From positions 1-33,902 of the forward strand of contig CANHCR010000026.1 of NCBI GenBank assembly GCA_947459205.1: a DNA stretch of 33,902 nt, written 5' to 3'. Below the pieces are notes generated by a model. That model saw nothing but the letters and a program-made list of their open reading frames with translations, was not told where the DNA came from and made no database searches. This DNA is from Caryophanales bacterium (GTDB lineage: Bacteria; Bacillota; Bacilli; Paenibacillales; CANHCR01). This document shows positions 23,394 to 31,398 of this stretch, one piece after another (position 1 is the first letter of the stretch; the number at the start of each line of letters is the position of its first letter). The position numbers were made by a program, and so were the translations under genes.

Positions 23394-24182
23394 TCAGCTG
23401 CTCGCACTCGTGTAGGAGCGAAGCGCCAATCGCCAAAGCAAGCGAGTGAGCGCGACGAACGCTAACGCAAGCACGCCCGCAACCAGCAACTGCCAAACAG
23501 ACACGCCCTTCGTCAAAGCGCTCGCAGGGAGCGTCGTGATCAGCCCGACCGGAAACAAATACATCAGCGCAAGCCTCAAAAACCCTTTATATACCGAGAC
23601 TGGAAAGCGCGCCGTATCGAAAAATGACATGAACAAATACGACAAGTTATCGACTTTGACCGCCCAAAAGGATAGCGTCATCAGCATCATCCAAATCGCA
23701 TACACAAGACAGAGCGCCGCGCTGAACAGCACGAAAAACGAAACAATCGCTTGCCACGTCGGCCACGCGCCCATCTGTACGAGCGCAAACACCACCAGCC
23801 CTAAGCCGAGCACAATGTCTGCGATTTTCCAGAACACCATATGACGAAAACTGACGAACAACTGGCTGTCGACCGGTTTCAGCAATACGTAGTCGAGCGT
23901 GCCTTTGCGAATGTGCTGTACGAGCCGCGACATGTTCGGTTGCAGCACCATTTCGATGAAACCGTGAATCGCATTGAACACACCGAGCAGCAGCAACACC
24001 TCATAAAACGACCAACCGCCGACCGAATCAGCGCGAAAGAAGAAGATGTTTGCCATGAACACAGCGAGCGCGAGTTGCAAGCCGGTCGTCAACAAATGTC
24101 CGATAAAATTGAGCCGATATTCGACTTCCTCGACGAAACAGGCACGCAAAAACTCACGTAGCAGCCGCAACGTTTGTCGCAT
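23394..24182 (-). CDS. ABC-2 family transporter permease, second subunit (DUF990-like)
   Basis: A 262-aa protein with about six membrane helices. It belongs by layout to the ABC-2/DUF990 group: a short charged N-terminus, MANIFFFRADS, RKGTLDYVLLKPVD in the coupling region and FPVGLITTLPA in the last third. The RxGTxDxxLLKP segment is the typical contact with the ATPase. Together with the permease just upstream (23-nt gap) it should form a heterodimeric export channel. GGAGGAGGG precedes ATG 24182. The transported compound is unknown. Confidence 0.85.
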   Translation of the reverse strand: MRQTLRLLREFLRACFVEEVEYRLNFIGHLLTTGLQLALAVFMANIFFFRADSVGGWSFYEVLLLLGVFNAIHGFIEMVLQPNMSRLVQHIRKGTLDYVLLKPVDSQLFVSFRHMVFWKIADIVLGLGLVVFALVQMGAWPTWQAIVSFFVLFSAALCLVYAIWMMLMTLSFWAVKVDNLSYLFMSFFDTARFPVSVYKGFLRLALMYLFPVGLITTLPASALTKGVSVWQLLVAGVLALAFVALTRLLWRLALRSYTSASS

Positions 24183-24205
24183 ACGCCACCCTCCTCCTTT
24201 TCAGC

Positions 24206-25021
24206 TTATCCGCCCACCGCGCCGTATTTTTTCAAACCTGCGCGCCACTGCAAGCGTAGCGCCAACCCGAGCATCGCGATCCACACGATCTGACTGCAAA
24301 ATCCGAGCACAATCCACTGCGGATTGTCGCTCAAGCGACCGCTCAGCAACTCGACGGGAAAGCCGACCGTCGCATAGAACGGCAGCCACAACGACCACTC
24401 CAGCCAGCCATCGGGATACATCGATAACGGTGCAATCCGGCCCGATAGCAGCAAGTGTGCCATTTCATAGATGAGAAAAATCGATATCGCACGATTCGTC
24501 CAAAACGCAAGCAAACCGAACATGTAACCGGTCAAAAAGCGCACCGCCGACGAGCCGATGATCGCCAATGTAAACAGCAACACGCTCGAGAGATTGGCAG
24601 CCGGCGACAGCACCGGAAACAGCCAGCCCAGCACCAGCCAAGCAGGCACCATGAGCAACGCAAAAAACGACTTGTAGACGAGGTTTTGCGTGACACTCCA
24701 ATGAATCGGATGAAACGGGCGGAGCAGTTTGGCGGAAAATGTGCCCTCGCGAATGTCTTGGTCCAATTCCCACACGTCCCACGAGCGCGTCAGTCGCTCG
24801 ACGAGCAGGACGCCTAAAAAGTACAAAATATACTCGCGCGCACCGTAGCCGTTGATCGAACCAGTGCCCGATATCGTCAACCAAACAGCCAAACTGATGA
24901 GCGGTTGCACGAAGGCGCCGACCATCCAAATGAGGCTTTCACTTCGATAAGCGAGCATCACCGACCATTCGACTTGAAATAGGCGCGCGTATTTATTCAG
25001 AAAAAGTGTGAGCCGATTCAT
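24206..25021 (-). CDS. ABC-2 family transporter permease, first subunit (DUF990-like)
   Basis: A 271-aa membrane protein with about six helices and the group's REGTFSAKLLRPFHPI coupling segment, parallel to RKGTLDYVLLKPVD in the partner permease. The N-terminal part (SVMLAYRSESLIWMVGAFVQ) is typical of DUF990-type permeases. ATG 25021 overlaps the stop of the ATPase gene (ATGA), so the two are translationally coupled. Confidence 0.87.
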   Translation of the reverse strand: MNRLTLFLNKYARLFQVEWSVMLAYRSESLIWMVGAFVQPLISLAVWLTISGTGSINGYGAREYILYFLGVLLVERLTRSWDVWELDQDIREGTFSAKLLRPFHPIHWSVTQNLVYKSFFALLMVPAWLVLGWLFPVLSPAANLSSVLLFTLAIIGSSAVRFLTGYMFGLLAFWTNRAISIFLIYEMAHLLLSGRIAPLSMYPDGWLEWSLWLPFYATVGFPVELLSGRLSDNPQWIVLGFCSQIVWIAMLGLALRLQWRAGLKKYGAVGG

Positions 25022-26022
25022 GGTTGGACTCCGGCGGCGAACGCCTGGCTGATGACGTCTTCGAGTGACGGGTCTTCAATCGTCAAATCGGCGACCGCCA
25101 ACGTTTGCAACAGCCGGGCAGAGACGGTCGAAATGTGCTGTCTCGCCACCTCGAGCTCAACGTGATGCTCCGTCTGCGCAATTACTTTTAGGCCGCTGTC
25201 ACCGCACGATAGCAATGTGCTTTCTAGCAACTCTAGCGCCTCTCGCCCGCCATCAAACCACAATTTAAGCCGCTTATACGGTGCATGACGCTCGATCAAC
25301 TCGCTGATTTCTCCGTCATACAGCAACTTCCCGCGATTGATGACCATCACGCGCTGGCAGAGCGCGGCCACATCGGCCATATAATGACTGGTCAACAAAA
25401 TCGTCGCCTTATGGAGTCTGTTGTAGCGACGAATAAACTCGCGCACCACTTCCTGCATGTTGACGTCAAGCCCGATGGTCGGTTCATCAAGAAACAGCAA
25501 GTCCGGTTTATGCAGCAACGAGGCCGCCAGTTCACATTTCATCCGTTCCCCGAGCGACAACTGCCGCACCGGTTTTTGCATCACTTCGGCAATTTGCAAA
25601 AGTTCGATCAACTCATCGAGCTGCCGGCGATATGCGGCATCGTCGATTTCGTATATCACTTTATTGACGAGAAACGTTTCGCTGGCCGGCACATCCCAAA
25701 TCAGTTGACTTTTTTGCCCCATCACGAGACTAATCCGCCGCTTAAACGCGCGCTCATGCTTATGCGGCACGAACCCGCCCACTTGCACCTCGCCTGCGGT
25801 CGGATGTAGCAAACCCGTCAGCACCTTCATCGTCGTCGTTTTGCCCGCCCCGTTCGGTCCGAGAAAACCGACGATTTCTCCAGGCGCAATGGAAAAACTG
25901 ACATCATCGACGGCATATACGTCGCGAAATTTGCGATCAAACAGACTGCGCACCGATGACCAAAAACCAGCCTCACGCTCATGCACTTTATACACTTTTT
26001 GCAAGCCACGCACTTCGATCAT
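25018..26022 (-). CDS. ABC transporter ATP-binding protein
   Basis: A 334-aa ATPase driving the two permeases encoded downstream. Motifs in order are Walker A GPNGAGKTTT, the Q-loop region MGQKSQLIWD, the signature LSLGERMK, Walker B LLFLDEPTIGLDV and the His switch LTSHYM. A C-terminal domain of about 90 residues follows the core, as in exporter-type ATPases that work with DUF990 permeases. TAGGAGAA precedes ATG 26022, 12 nt after the DUF309 gene. The N-terminal insert FWSSVRSLFDRKF is usual for this group. Confidence 0.93.
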   Translation of the reverse strand: MIEVRGLQKVYKVHEREAGFWSSVRSLFDRKFRDVYAVDDVSFSIAPGEIVGFLGPNGAGKTTTMKVLTGLLHPTAGEVQVGGFVPHKHERAFKRRISLVMGQKSQLIWDVPASETFLVNKVIYEIDDAAYRRQLDELIELLQIAEVMQKPVRQLSLGERMKCELAASLLHKPDLLFLDEPTIGLDVNMQEVVREFIRRYNRLHKATILLTSHYMADVAALCQRVMVINRGKLLYDGEISELIERHAPYKRLKLWFDGGREALELLESTLLSCGDSGLKVIAQTEHHVELEVARQHISTVSARLLQTLAVADLTIEDPSLEDVISQAFAAGVQP

Positions 26023-26034
26023 CGGCGCATTCTC

Positions 26035-26445
26035 CTATTCGTCATGCGGGGTCGGCGGATTGTCAATCAGCGCCAACACTTCCGCTTTCAATACTTCATC
26101 CGTAATTTCCACGTCAATATCATATTGCTCGAACGGCTGCTCCTCATAGCGCAGCAACTTTTGCAAATACAGTTCCGCATCCGCTTTCAACTGTTGCAAA
26201 TTGATGCCCAATTTCGGCTCCTGCTTGAGGTCCAATTTGTTGATAGCGGCACTCATCAATTTCACCGCTCCGCTCAAATTATTGTTCTGATGGTGATACA
26301 GTCCGACCGCGACTTGCAAAAGCCCTTGGTAAATCGGCGCTCGCCCTTCCTCCAACCAGAAATGCTCCATCAATTCATGACACTCAAAATAATCACGAGC
26401 AATGTTGAAATAGTAAAAAAATTCGACATATAAACGGTCGTACAT
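26035..26445 (-). CDS. DUF309 family protein
   Basis: A 136-aa helical protein with the DUF309 signature near its start: FNIARDYFECHELMEHFWLE. The rest is helical and acidic, with GLLQVAVGLYHHQNNN in the middle. The family is widespread in Bacillota and archaea; its function is not established. GGAGGTG 10 nt before ATG 26445 sets the start (the frame is open 21 codons further, inside pyrD). It lies 7 nt after pyrD. Confidence 0.9.
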   Translation of the reverse strand: MYDRLYVEFFYYFNIARDYFECHELMEHFWLEEGRAPIYQGLLQVAVGLYHHQNNNLSGAVKLMSAAINKLDLKQEPKLGINLQQLKADAELYLQKLLRYEEQPFEQYDIDVEITDEVLKAEVLALIDNPPTPHDE

Positions 26446-26452
26446 CGTCTCG

Positions 26453-27568
26453 CTACACCTCCGCACGGTGATCGGCACCGATTGCTTGTTCGATGCTCGT
26501 AAATCCATCTTGGCGCATGCGCTTCAGCAGTCCGCGCTGAATTTCGCCAATCATCTCCGGTCCGCGATACACGAGCCCAGTGTATACCTCAACGAGCGAA
26601 GCGCCGGCACGAATTTTTTCATAGGCATCGTCGGCATCGAAAATCCCGCCGGAACCGATGATTGGCAACTCGCCGTTCGTCCATTTGTAAATGAGGCGAA
26701 TGAACTCGGTCGAGCGTTGGCGCACGGGCACCCCACTCAAGCCGCCCATCTCTTTCTGATGCGGATGGTGCAAACCGTCGCGGCTCACCGTCGTATTCGT
26801 GGCAATGATACCGGCCACCCCGCTCTGCACGATGGTCGCCACCACTTCTTTCAGTTCCGCCTCGCTCATGTCGGGGGCAATTTTGACAAGAATCGGTTTG
26901 ACGTCGGTGCGATGAGCCGTTGCCTGCTCATACATCTCTTGCTTGATTTCTTGAAGCAGCCGGTTCAACTCCTCGCCGTACTGCAAATTGCGCAAATCAG
27001 GCGTGTTCGGAGAACTGATGTTGACGACGAAGAAATCGCCGTATGCGAACAGTTCTCGCACGCAAGCGCGGTAGTCGTCGACCGCCTGTTCGTTGGCCGT
27101 CGTTTTATTTTTGCCGATGTTGATTGCAAGCGGATTCCGGTACTTAGTGCGCGGCAAAGACTGAGCCAGTGTCGCAGCCGCCTGACTGGCACCAACGTTG
27201 TTGAATCCCATGCGATTGATGAGCGCCTGATCGACGGGCAAGCGGAACAAGCGTGGTCGTTCGTTACCGGCCTGTGGACGCGGCGTCAGCGTACCGACTT
27301 CCATGAATGCAAAGCCAATCGCCGAAAAAGCAGGCACCGCCTCGGCATTTTTGTCGAGTCCAGCAGCAAGTCCGAGCGGATGCGCAAACGTGAGTCCGAA
27401 TCGTTCGAGACGCAAAGCCTCATTCGTCTTGGTTGCGTACAGCCCATGAAAGAGCGACTGCATGCCGGGAATGCGTGCGCTTTTACTGAGTACACCCATC
27501 AATAAATGGTGCGCCTGCTCTGCGTCGAGCGCAAACAACAGTGGCTTTAATAGTTTTCGATAAATCAA
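26453..27568 (-). CDS. pyrD: Dihydroorotate dehydrogenase, class 2 (quinone-dependent)
   Basis: PyrD oxidises dihydroorotate to orotate at the membrane, passing electrons to quinone. The N-terminal extension of class 2 enzymes is present (IYRKLLKPLLFALDAEQAHH), followed by FGLTFAHPLGLAAGLDKN, the catalytic-Ser segment NISSPNTPDLRNLQ and the FMN-binding IGSGGIFDADDAYEKI. The length is 371 aa from TTG 27568, which has GGAGTG 7 nt upstream and gives the usual start; an in-frame ATG at 27607 has no site. Class 2 PyrD standing alone, outside a pyr operon, is unusual for Bacillus, which mostly uses class 1B. No PyrR attenuator was seen. Confidence 0.93.
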   Translation of the reverse strand: MIYRKLLKPLLFALDAEQAHHLLMGVLSKSARIPGMQSLFHGLYATKTNEALRLERFGLTFAHPLGLAAGLDKNAEAVPAFSAIGFAFMEVGTLTPRPQAGNERPRLFRLPVDQALINRMGFNNVGASQAAATLAQSLPRTKYRNPLAINIGKNKTTANEQAVDDYRACVRELFAYGDFFVVNISSPNTPDLRNLQYGEELNRLLQEIKQEMYEQATAHRTDVKPILVKIAPDMSEAELKEVVATIVQSGVAGIIATNTTVSRDGLHHPHQKEMGGLSGVPVRQRSTEFIRLIYKWTNGELPIIGSGGIFDADDAYEKIRAGASLVEVYTGLVYRGPEMIGEIQRGLLKRMRQDGFTSIEQAIGADHRAEV

Positions 27569-27610
27569 TCGTTCCACTCCATTCAGTAAGAAAAAAATAT
27601 TGTCCATTAA

Positions 27611-27639
27611 AGTGTATAAAAAAAGACGCTTCTTGTCGA
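27611..27639 (-). promoter_or_regulatory. Probable promoter of the pyrD operon
   Basis: On the minus strand, -35 TCGACA (27639-27634) and -10 TACACT (27616-27611) have a 17-nt spacer. The -35 shares five bases with that of the divergent promoter at 27633-27661, so both cannot be used at once by two polymerases. Confidence 0.45.
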
Positions 27640-27661
27640 TTTTATCTATCTGTTATATGAT
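27633..27661 (+). promoter_or_regulatory. Promoter of the 43-aa peptide gene
   Basis: -35 TTGTCG (27633-27638) and -10 TATGAT (27656-27661), spacer 17 nt, with AAAAGG following. It overlaps the divergent pyrD promoter at the -35. Confidence 0.5.
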
Positions 27662-27694
27662 AAAAGGACTACATACAGAAAGGTCTGATTCTCT

Positions 27695-27826
27695 ATGAAA
27701 TTGAAAAAGCCGAACGCAATCTTGAACAAAAAGGAAGAAGTCAACAAAAAGGCGCTCTACTGGATCATCGGTAGCGCTGTTGGTGTGGTCATCCTCGTCA
27801 GCACCTTACTTATTTTGAACGTGTAA
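27695..27826 (+). CDS. Small single-pass membrane protein (43 aa)
   Basis: A short frame bounded by its own promoter and terminator. The peptide has a lysine-rich start (MKLKKPNAILNKKEEVNKKA) and one membrane helix of about 20 residues (YWIIGSAVGVVILVSTLLIL) close to the C-terminus, ending NV. No family is recognised. The ribosome binding site is weak (AAAGG, 12 nt upstream). The positive N-terminus predicts an N-in orientation with almost nothing outside. Likely real because of the flanking signals, though not proven. Confidence 0.6.
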   Translation: MKLKKPNAILNKKEEVNKKALYWIIGSAVGVVILVSTLLILNV

Positions 27827-27858
27827 TTGACTATTCATCTATATCGTTCTACACATAT

Positions 27859-27892
27859 AAAAAAACTTTCCCAGAGAAGGGAAAGTTTTTTT
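27859..27892. terminator. Bidirectional terminator between the 43-aa gene and ferredoxin
   Basis: AAAAACTTTCCC (27861-27872) pairs perfectly with GGGAAAGTTTTT (27879-27890) around AGAGAA. T tracts follow on both strands, so it can end the plus-strand small gene and the minus-strand ferredoxin gene. Confidence 0.85.
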
Positions 27893-27928
27893 ATGTCAGT
27901 TTGGCGTAAAGCCAAATCTAAAGCGGTA

Positions 27929-28192
<264 letters not shown>

Positions 28193-28203
28193 TCACAATA
28201 AAT

Positions 28204-28232
28204 AATATAATACATATCCGCAAAAAATTCAA
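28204..28232 (-). promoter_or_regulatory. Promoter of the ferredoxin gene
   Basis: On the minus strand, -35 TTGAAT (28232-28227) and -10 TATATT (28209-28204) are separated by 17 nt, 39 nt before the ATG. Confidence 0.65.
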
Positions 28233-28248
28233 ACGAAATTTTGCCGAT

Positions 28249-28605
28249 TTACGGTTGTTCGTGCGTCGCGCGCACCGTCGTGTAGATGCCGCCGCGAACA
28301 TTAAACTTGCCGATAATTTCTAACTTTTTCGGTTGAATGACGCGCACGAAATCTTTGAGGATCATATTCGTCACGTCTTCGTGAAAATGACCTTCGTCAC
28401 GGTAACTCCACAAATACAGTTTGAGCGACTTCAACTCGCAGATGTACGGTCCAGGCACGAATTTGAATGTGATGGTGCCGAAATCCGGTTGGCCAGTTGC
28501 AGGACAAAGGGCTGTAAACTCCGGACACTCGATTTCTACCTCATATGTCGAGTCTGGGTGTGGGTTCGGGATTGGATCAAGCGTGCGTGATGGTTGACTT
28601 GGCAT
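28249..28605 (-). CDS. queF: NADPH-dependent preQ0 reductase QueF (short form)
   Basis: QueF reduces preQ0 to preQ1 in queuosine tRNA-modification synthesis. The 118-aa protein keeps the core: ECPEFTALCPATGQPDFG with the catalytic Cys34 and Asp41, the NADPH motif ELKSLKLYL (58-66) and HFHEDVTN with Glu77. It is about 45 residues shorter at the N-terminus than B. subtilis QueF (165 aa). AAGGAGG 8 nt before ATG 28605 shows this is the real start, not a truncation artefact. No other queuosine genes (queC, queD, queE) are in the window and no preQ1 riboswitch was recognised. Confidence 0.92.
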   Translation of the reverse strand: MPSQPSRTLDPIPNPHPDSTYEVEIECPEFTALCPATGQPDFGTITFKFVPGPYICELKSLKLYLWSYRDEGHFHEDVTNMILKDFVRVIQPKKLEIIGKFNVRGGIYTTVRATHEQP

Positions 28606-28640
28606 CGTAAAGCCTCCTTGTTTATCGTAACTCTTACAAT

Positions 28641-28669
28641 AATATAGCGAAAAACAGTGAAAATCGCAA
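28641..28669 (-). promoter_or_regulatory. Promoter of queF
   Basis: On the minus strand, -35 TTGCGA (28669-28664) and -10 TATATT (28646-28641) with a 17-nt spacer. It diverges from the cimA promoter 15 bp away. Confidence 0.5.
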
Positions 28670-28683
28670 ATCAACCGAGATAA

Positions 28684-28692
28684 TGTTATAAT
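28684..28692 (+). promoter_or_regulatory. Extended -10 promoter of cimA
   Basis: TGTTATAAT contains a perfect TATAAT (28687-28692) preceded by TG one base earlier, the extended -10 form that needs no good -35. It lies 31 nt before the cimA ATG. No T-box or leucine attenuator fits in so short a leader. Confidence 0.6.
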
Positions 28693-28723
28693 AGATTGTT
28701 ATCATTTTAGGAGGATTTTTTTC

Positions 28724-30295
28724 ATGACTACCGCAGTAACGATTTTTGATACGACTCTGCGCGACGGTACGCAGGGCGAAGGCATCAGTTTGTCCGTCGA
28801 AGATAAATTGAAGATTACAGCAAAACTGGACACGCTCGGCGTTCACTATATTGAAGGCGGTTGGCCTGGCAGTAATGATAAGGACATCGAGTATTTTCAG
28901 CGTGTGCAGAAATTGCCATTGAAACATGCAAAGGTGACGGCATTCGGTTCGACGCGTCGCCGCGATACGAAGCCGCAAGACGACATCAACCTCAATCGCA
29001 TCATTGAGTCGGGCGTGCAGGTGGCGACGATTTTCGGCAAGTCATGGGATTTCCATGTGACGACTGCACTGCAAACGACACTTGAAGAAAATTTGGCGAT
29101 GATTTTTGACTCCGTGCGCTATTTGCGTGAAAGCGGACTGGAAGTCATTTATGACGCGGAGCACTTTTTCGATGGGTACAAGCATAACCCGCAATATGCT
29201 TTGCAAACGATTAGCAAGGCAGCTGAAGCGGGCGCCAATTGGGTTGTCCTCTGCGACACGAACGGCGGCACGATGCCAGGCGAGATTAGCGAAATCGTCA
29301 AAACGGTCAAGCAAACGTTGTCCGTGCCGATCGGCATCCACGCGCACAACGACTGCGAACTGGCGGTCGCGAACAGTTTGGCTGCCGTCGAAGCAGGTGC
29401 CCGTCAAGTTCAAGGTACGACGAACGGCATCGGTGAGCGTTGTGGCAATGCCAATCTGTGTTCGGTCATTCCGAACTTACAGTTAAAATTCAACTATCGT
29501 TGCATCAGCGATGAGCAACTTGCATCACTCACTTCGGTCGCGCGCTACATCAGCGAAATTGCCAACGTGCACCTCGCCGTCAACCAACCGTTTGTCGGCA
29601 GTGCGGCGTTCGCACACAAAGGTGGCATCCACGTTTCGGCGATTTTGAAGCATCCGAAAACTTATGAACACATTCAACCGGAACTCATCGGCAACAAGCA
29701 GCGTGTGCTCGTTTCTGAATTAGCCGGTCAAAGCAACTTGCTCTTCAAAGCGCAGGAACTGAAACTCGACATCAGCTCGGAGCATGCAAAAACGAAAGAT
29801 GTCATCAACAAGATCAAGCAAATGGAGCATCAAGGTTATCAGTTTGAAGGTGCCGATGCGTCGCTTGAGTTGTTGCTGCGTGAGGCATATGGCGAAGTCG
29901 AAGAAATGTTCACACTCGAATCGTTCAAAATTATTGTCGGCAAACAGTCTAGCGACGGCGTCGTTTCCGAAGCGATTGTGAAATTGAACGTTGGTGGTGA
30001 GCCGGTATTTAGCGCCGCTGAAGGCAATGGTCCGGTCAACGCGCTCGACAAAGCGCTGCGCTCAGCACTCGAAAAGTTTTACCCAGGCATTCGCCACATC
30101 CACCTCTCCGATTACAAGGTGCGCGTCATCGACGAAGCCGATGCAACGGCAGCCAAAGTGCGTGTGCTCATCGAAACGACAAGTCCCGAGCATACTTGGA
30201 GCACCGTCGGCGTCTCCGAGAACATTATCGAAGCGAGCTGGGAAGCGCTCATCGACTCGATTCGTTATGCGCTCATCAGCGGTTACGCGAAATAA
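28724..30295 (+). CDS. cimA: (R)-citramalate synthase
   Basis: CimA condenses pyruvate and acetyl-CoA to citramalate, opening a threonine-independent route to isoleucine. The 523-aa protein begins with the HMGL-like barrel FDTTLRDGTQGEGISLS and has HAHNDCELAVANS and GERCGNANL; the C-terminal third is the LeuA-like regulatory domain (about 390-520), the usual site of isoleucine feedback. The IEGGWPGSNDKD segment separates CimA from isopropylmalate and homocitrate synthases. AGGAGG 9 nt upstream marks ATG 28724. It is monocistronic between an extended -10 promoter and a good terminator, apart from any leu/ilv genes. Confidence 0.93.
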   Translation: MTTAVTIFDTTLRDGTQGEGISLSVEDKLKITAKLDTLGVHYIEGGWPGSNDKDIEYFQRVQKLPLKHAKVTAFGSTRRRDTKPQDDINLNRIIESGVQVATIFGKSWDFHVTTALQTTLEENLAMIFDSVRYLRESGLEVIYDAEHFFDGYKHNPQYALQTISKAAEAGANWVVLCDTNGGTMPGEISEIVKTVKQTLSVPIGIHAHNDCELAVANSLAAVEAGARQVQGTTNGIGERCGNANLCSVIPNLQLKFNYRCISDEQLASLTSVARYISEIANVHLAVNQPFVGSAAFAHKGGIHVSAILKHPKTYEHIQPELIGNKQRVLVSELAGQSNLLFKAQELKLDISSEHAKTKDVINKIKQMEHQGYQFEGADASLELLLREAYGEVEEMFTLESFKIIVGKQSSDGVVSEAIVKLNVGGEPVFSAAEGNGPVNALDKALRSALEKFYPGIRHIHLSDYKVRVIDEADATAAKVRVLIETTSPEHTWSTVGVSENIIEASWEALIDSIRYALISGYAK

Positions 30296-30312
30296 TAAGA
30301 TTGGACAAGTAA

Positions 30313-30344
30313 AGGGGCAGTTCACAAGTTGAACGCCCCTTTTT
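30313..30344 (+). terminator. Rho-independent terminator of cimA
   Basis: AGGGGC (30313-30318) pairs with GCCCCT (30335-30340), with an inner GTTC/GAAC stem, followed by TTTT. It starts 17 nt after the cimA stop. Confidence 0.8.
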
Positions 30345-30350
30345 ATCTGC

Positions 30351-30602
30351 CTATGATGATGAATGCTGCTCGAATTCTTCTTTGGTTAACCCGGTAAGCT
30401 CGATGATTTTCTCAGTGCTGAGCAAACCTTCCGCCAACAACTTGCGTGCCAGTTCCAGTTTTGCCATACGCTCGCCTTGCTGCATACCTTGCTGCATACC
30501 TTGCTCCATGCCTTGTTGCATACCTTGCTGCATGCCCTTCTCCATGCCTTGCTGCACACCTTTCTGCATGCCCCTCAATTCCCACGACGTATACAGTTCC
30601 AT
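30351..30602 (-). CDS. Predicted internally initiated Rpn short form (83 aa)
   Basis: In frame within the Rpn gene, ATG 30602 begins MELYTSWELRGMQKG. It is preceded 11 nt upstream by AAGGAGG, a full-strength ribosome binding site. The product would hold only the tetrad repeats and the C-terminal helical motif. In E. coli rpn genes, internal initiation yields a C-terminal protein that binds and blocks the full nuclease, so the same arrangement is inferred here. The purine-rich codons (Glu-Glu-Thr-Lys) could create this site by chance. Confidence 0.5.
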   Translation of the reverse strand: MELYTSWELRGMQKGVQQGMEKGMQQGMQQGMEQGMQQGMQQGERMAKLELARKLLAEGLLSTEKIIELTGLTKEEFEQHSSS

Positions 30603-31355
30603 AATCTTCGTCTCCTCCTTCGGTTGTAACTGATGAATCTTTTCTGTAAGTTCCATCTCTTCCTGTTCGCCAAGTCGCAAGTAGGTCTCAAAAAAGCTAA
30701 CGATCAGTTGCATCTTTGCTGGATTCAGTTCGAACCGTGTGATCATCAATAGAAACTCTAACTTCATTTGCACACGCTCTTTTTTCGTATAACCTGCCCG
30801 GCTCATTAACGCCGCCGCAACCGGATTATCTTGTCTCAGAAACTCACGCCAATTTTTCTGCTTTAATTGTACCACTAAAAACTCAAATGTTAACACTTTT
30901 TTGAACGGTAATTCAATCGTAAATTGGTCTGGCTCCTGTATGTTTTTACCATGCGCAAACATCGCGATCGGCAAGATTTTGCAGCGATACTTCTCGTACA
31001 ATCGGCCGAAGTATACGAACATCCGCTCAGGAAAATTCGGTTGGTATTCCTCCTGTTCTTCCGCGTGGATAATAAGCAGGCAAGGAACGTTCAATAACCT
31101 CGTTTCGACCAATAGATCTACTTCTCGTTTTTCGCCCGCGGTAATGTCGGTGAATACTTCTTTTGGCAGAAACCGAACGTGCGTGAAATCAATTTGCTTG
31201 TGAATGTCGGGAAAGAAGCAGAGCATGAACTCCTCAAAAAACGTCTCAATTAACTGTTTGAAAAGTCGATCGAGCGAGATGCGCTCTCTCTGCTTGTGCT
31301 GATTCCGTTGTTGCTGATTGGGTGCTGACACCGATGTTTGGTTTTGCTCTTCCAT
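30351..31355 (-). CDS. Rpn-type PD-(D/E)XK nuclease/transposase family protein
   Basis: A 334-aa intact member of the same broad group as the pseudogene at 10386-11317. The nuclease core includes EKREVDLLVET and LLIIHAEEQ (the D...E-x-Q pattern of PD-(D/E)XK enzymes). A helical middle follows, then a tail of eight GMQQ-like tetrads and a final ARKLLAEGLLSTEKIIELTG motif shared with the pseudogene. ATG 31355 is 3 nt after AAGGAGG, a tight spacing, but no better start exists; the frame is open to 31388. It has its own promoter. A strong internal ribosome binding site at 30614-30620 suggests a short C-terminal product as well. Confidence 0.8.
   Translation of the reverse strand: MEEQNQTSVSAPNQQQRNQHKQRERISLDRLFKQLIETFFEEFMLCFFPDIHKQIDFTHVRFLPKEVFTDITAGEKREVDLLVETRLLNVPCLLIIHAEEQEEYQPNFPERMFVYFGRLYEKYRCKILPIAMFAHGKNIQEPDQFTIELPFKKVLTFEFLVVQLKQKNWREFLRQDNPVAAALMSRAGYTKKERVQMKLEFLLMITRFELNPAKMQLIVSFFETYLRLGEQEEMELTEKIHQLQPKEETKIMELYTSWELRGMQKGVQQGMEKGMQQGMQQGMEQGMQQGMQQGERMAKLELARKLLAEGLLSTEKIIELTGLTKEEFEQHSSS
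30475..30570 (-). repeat. 12-bp tandem repeat, eight units, inside the Rpn gene
   Basis: Eight near-perfect 12-bp units (plus-strand CCTTGCTGCATA and variants) encode alternating GMQQ/GMEQ/GMEK tetrads. Since each unit is four codons, copy-number change keeps the reading frame but alters the length of the helical linker. Confidence 0.9.
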
Positions 31356-31398
31356 GCGCCTCCTTGGTTGCAAATAAATAAGTTTCATTTCTATTCAT

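Noticed and set aside
26468-27505. Long plus-strand frame (345 codons) opposite pyrD
   Set aside because: It is fully antisense to a clear PyrD, has no ribosome binding site, and its composition is the mirror of pyrD codon bias.
30475-30570. Short direct repeats as a possible CRISPR array
   Set aside because: Units are 12 bp with no spacers and lie within a coding frame encoding GMQQ tetrads.
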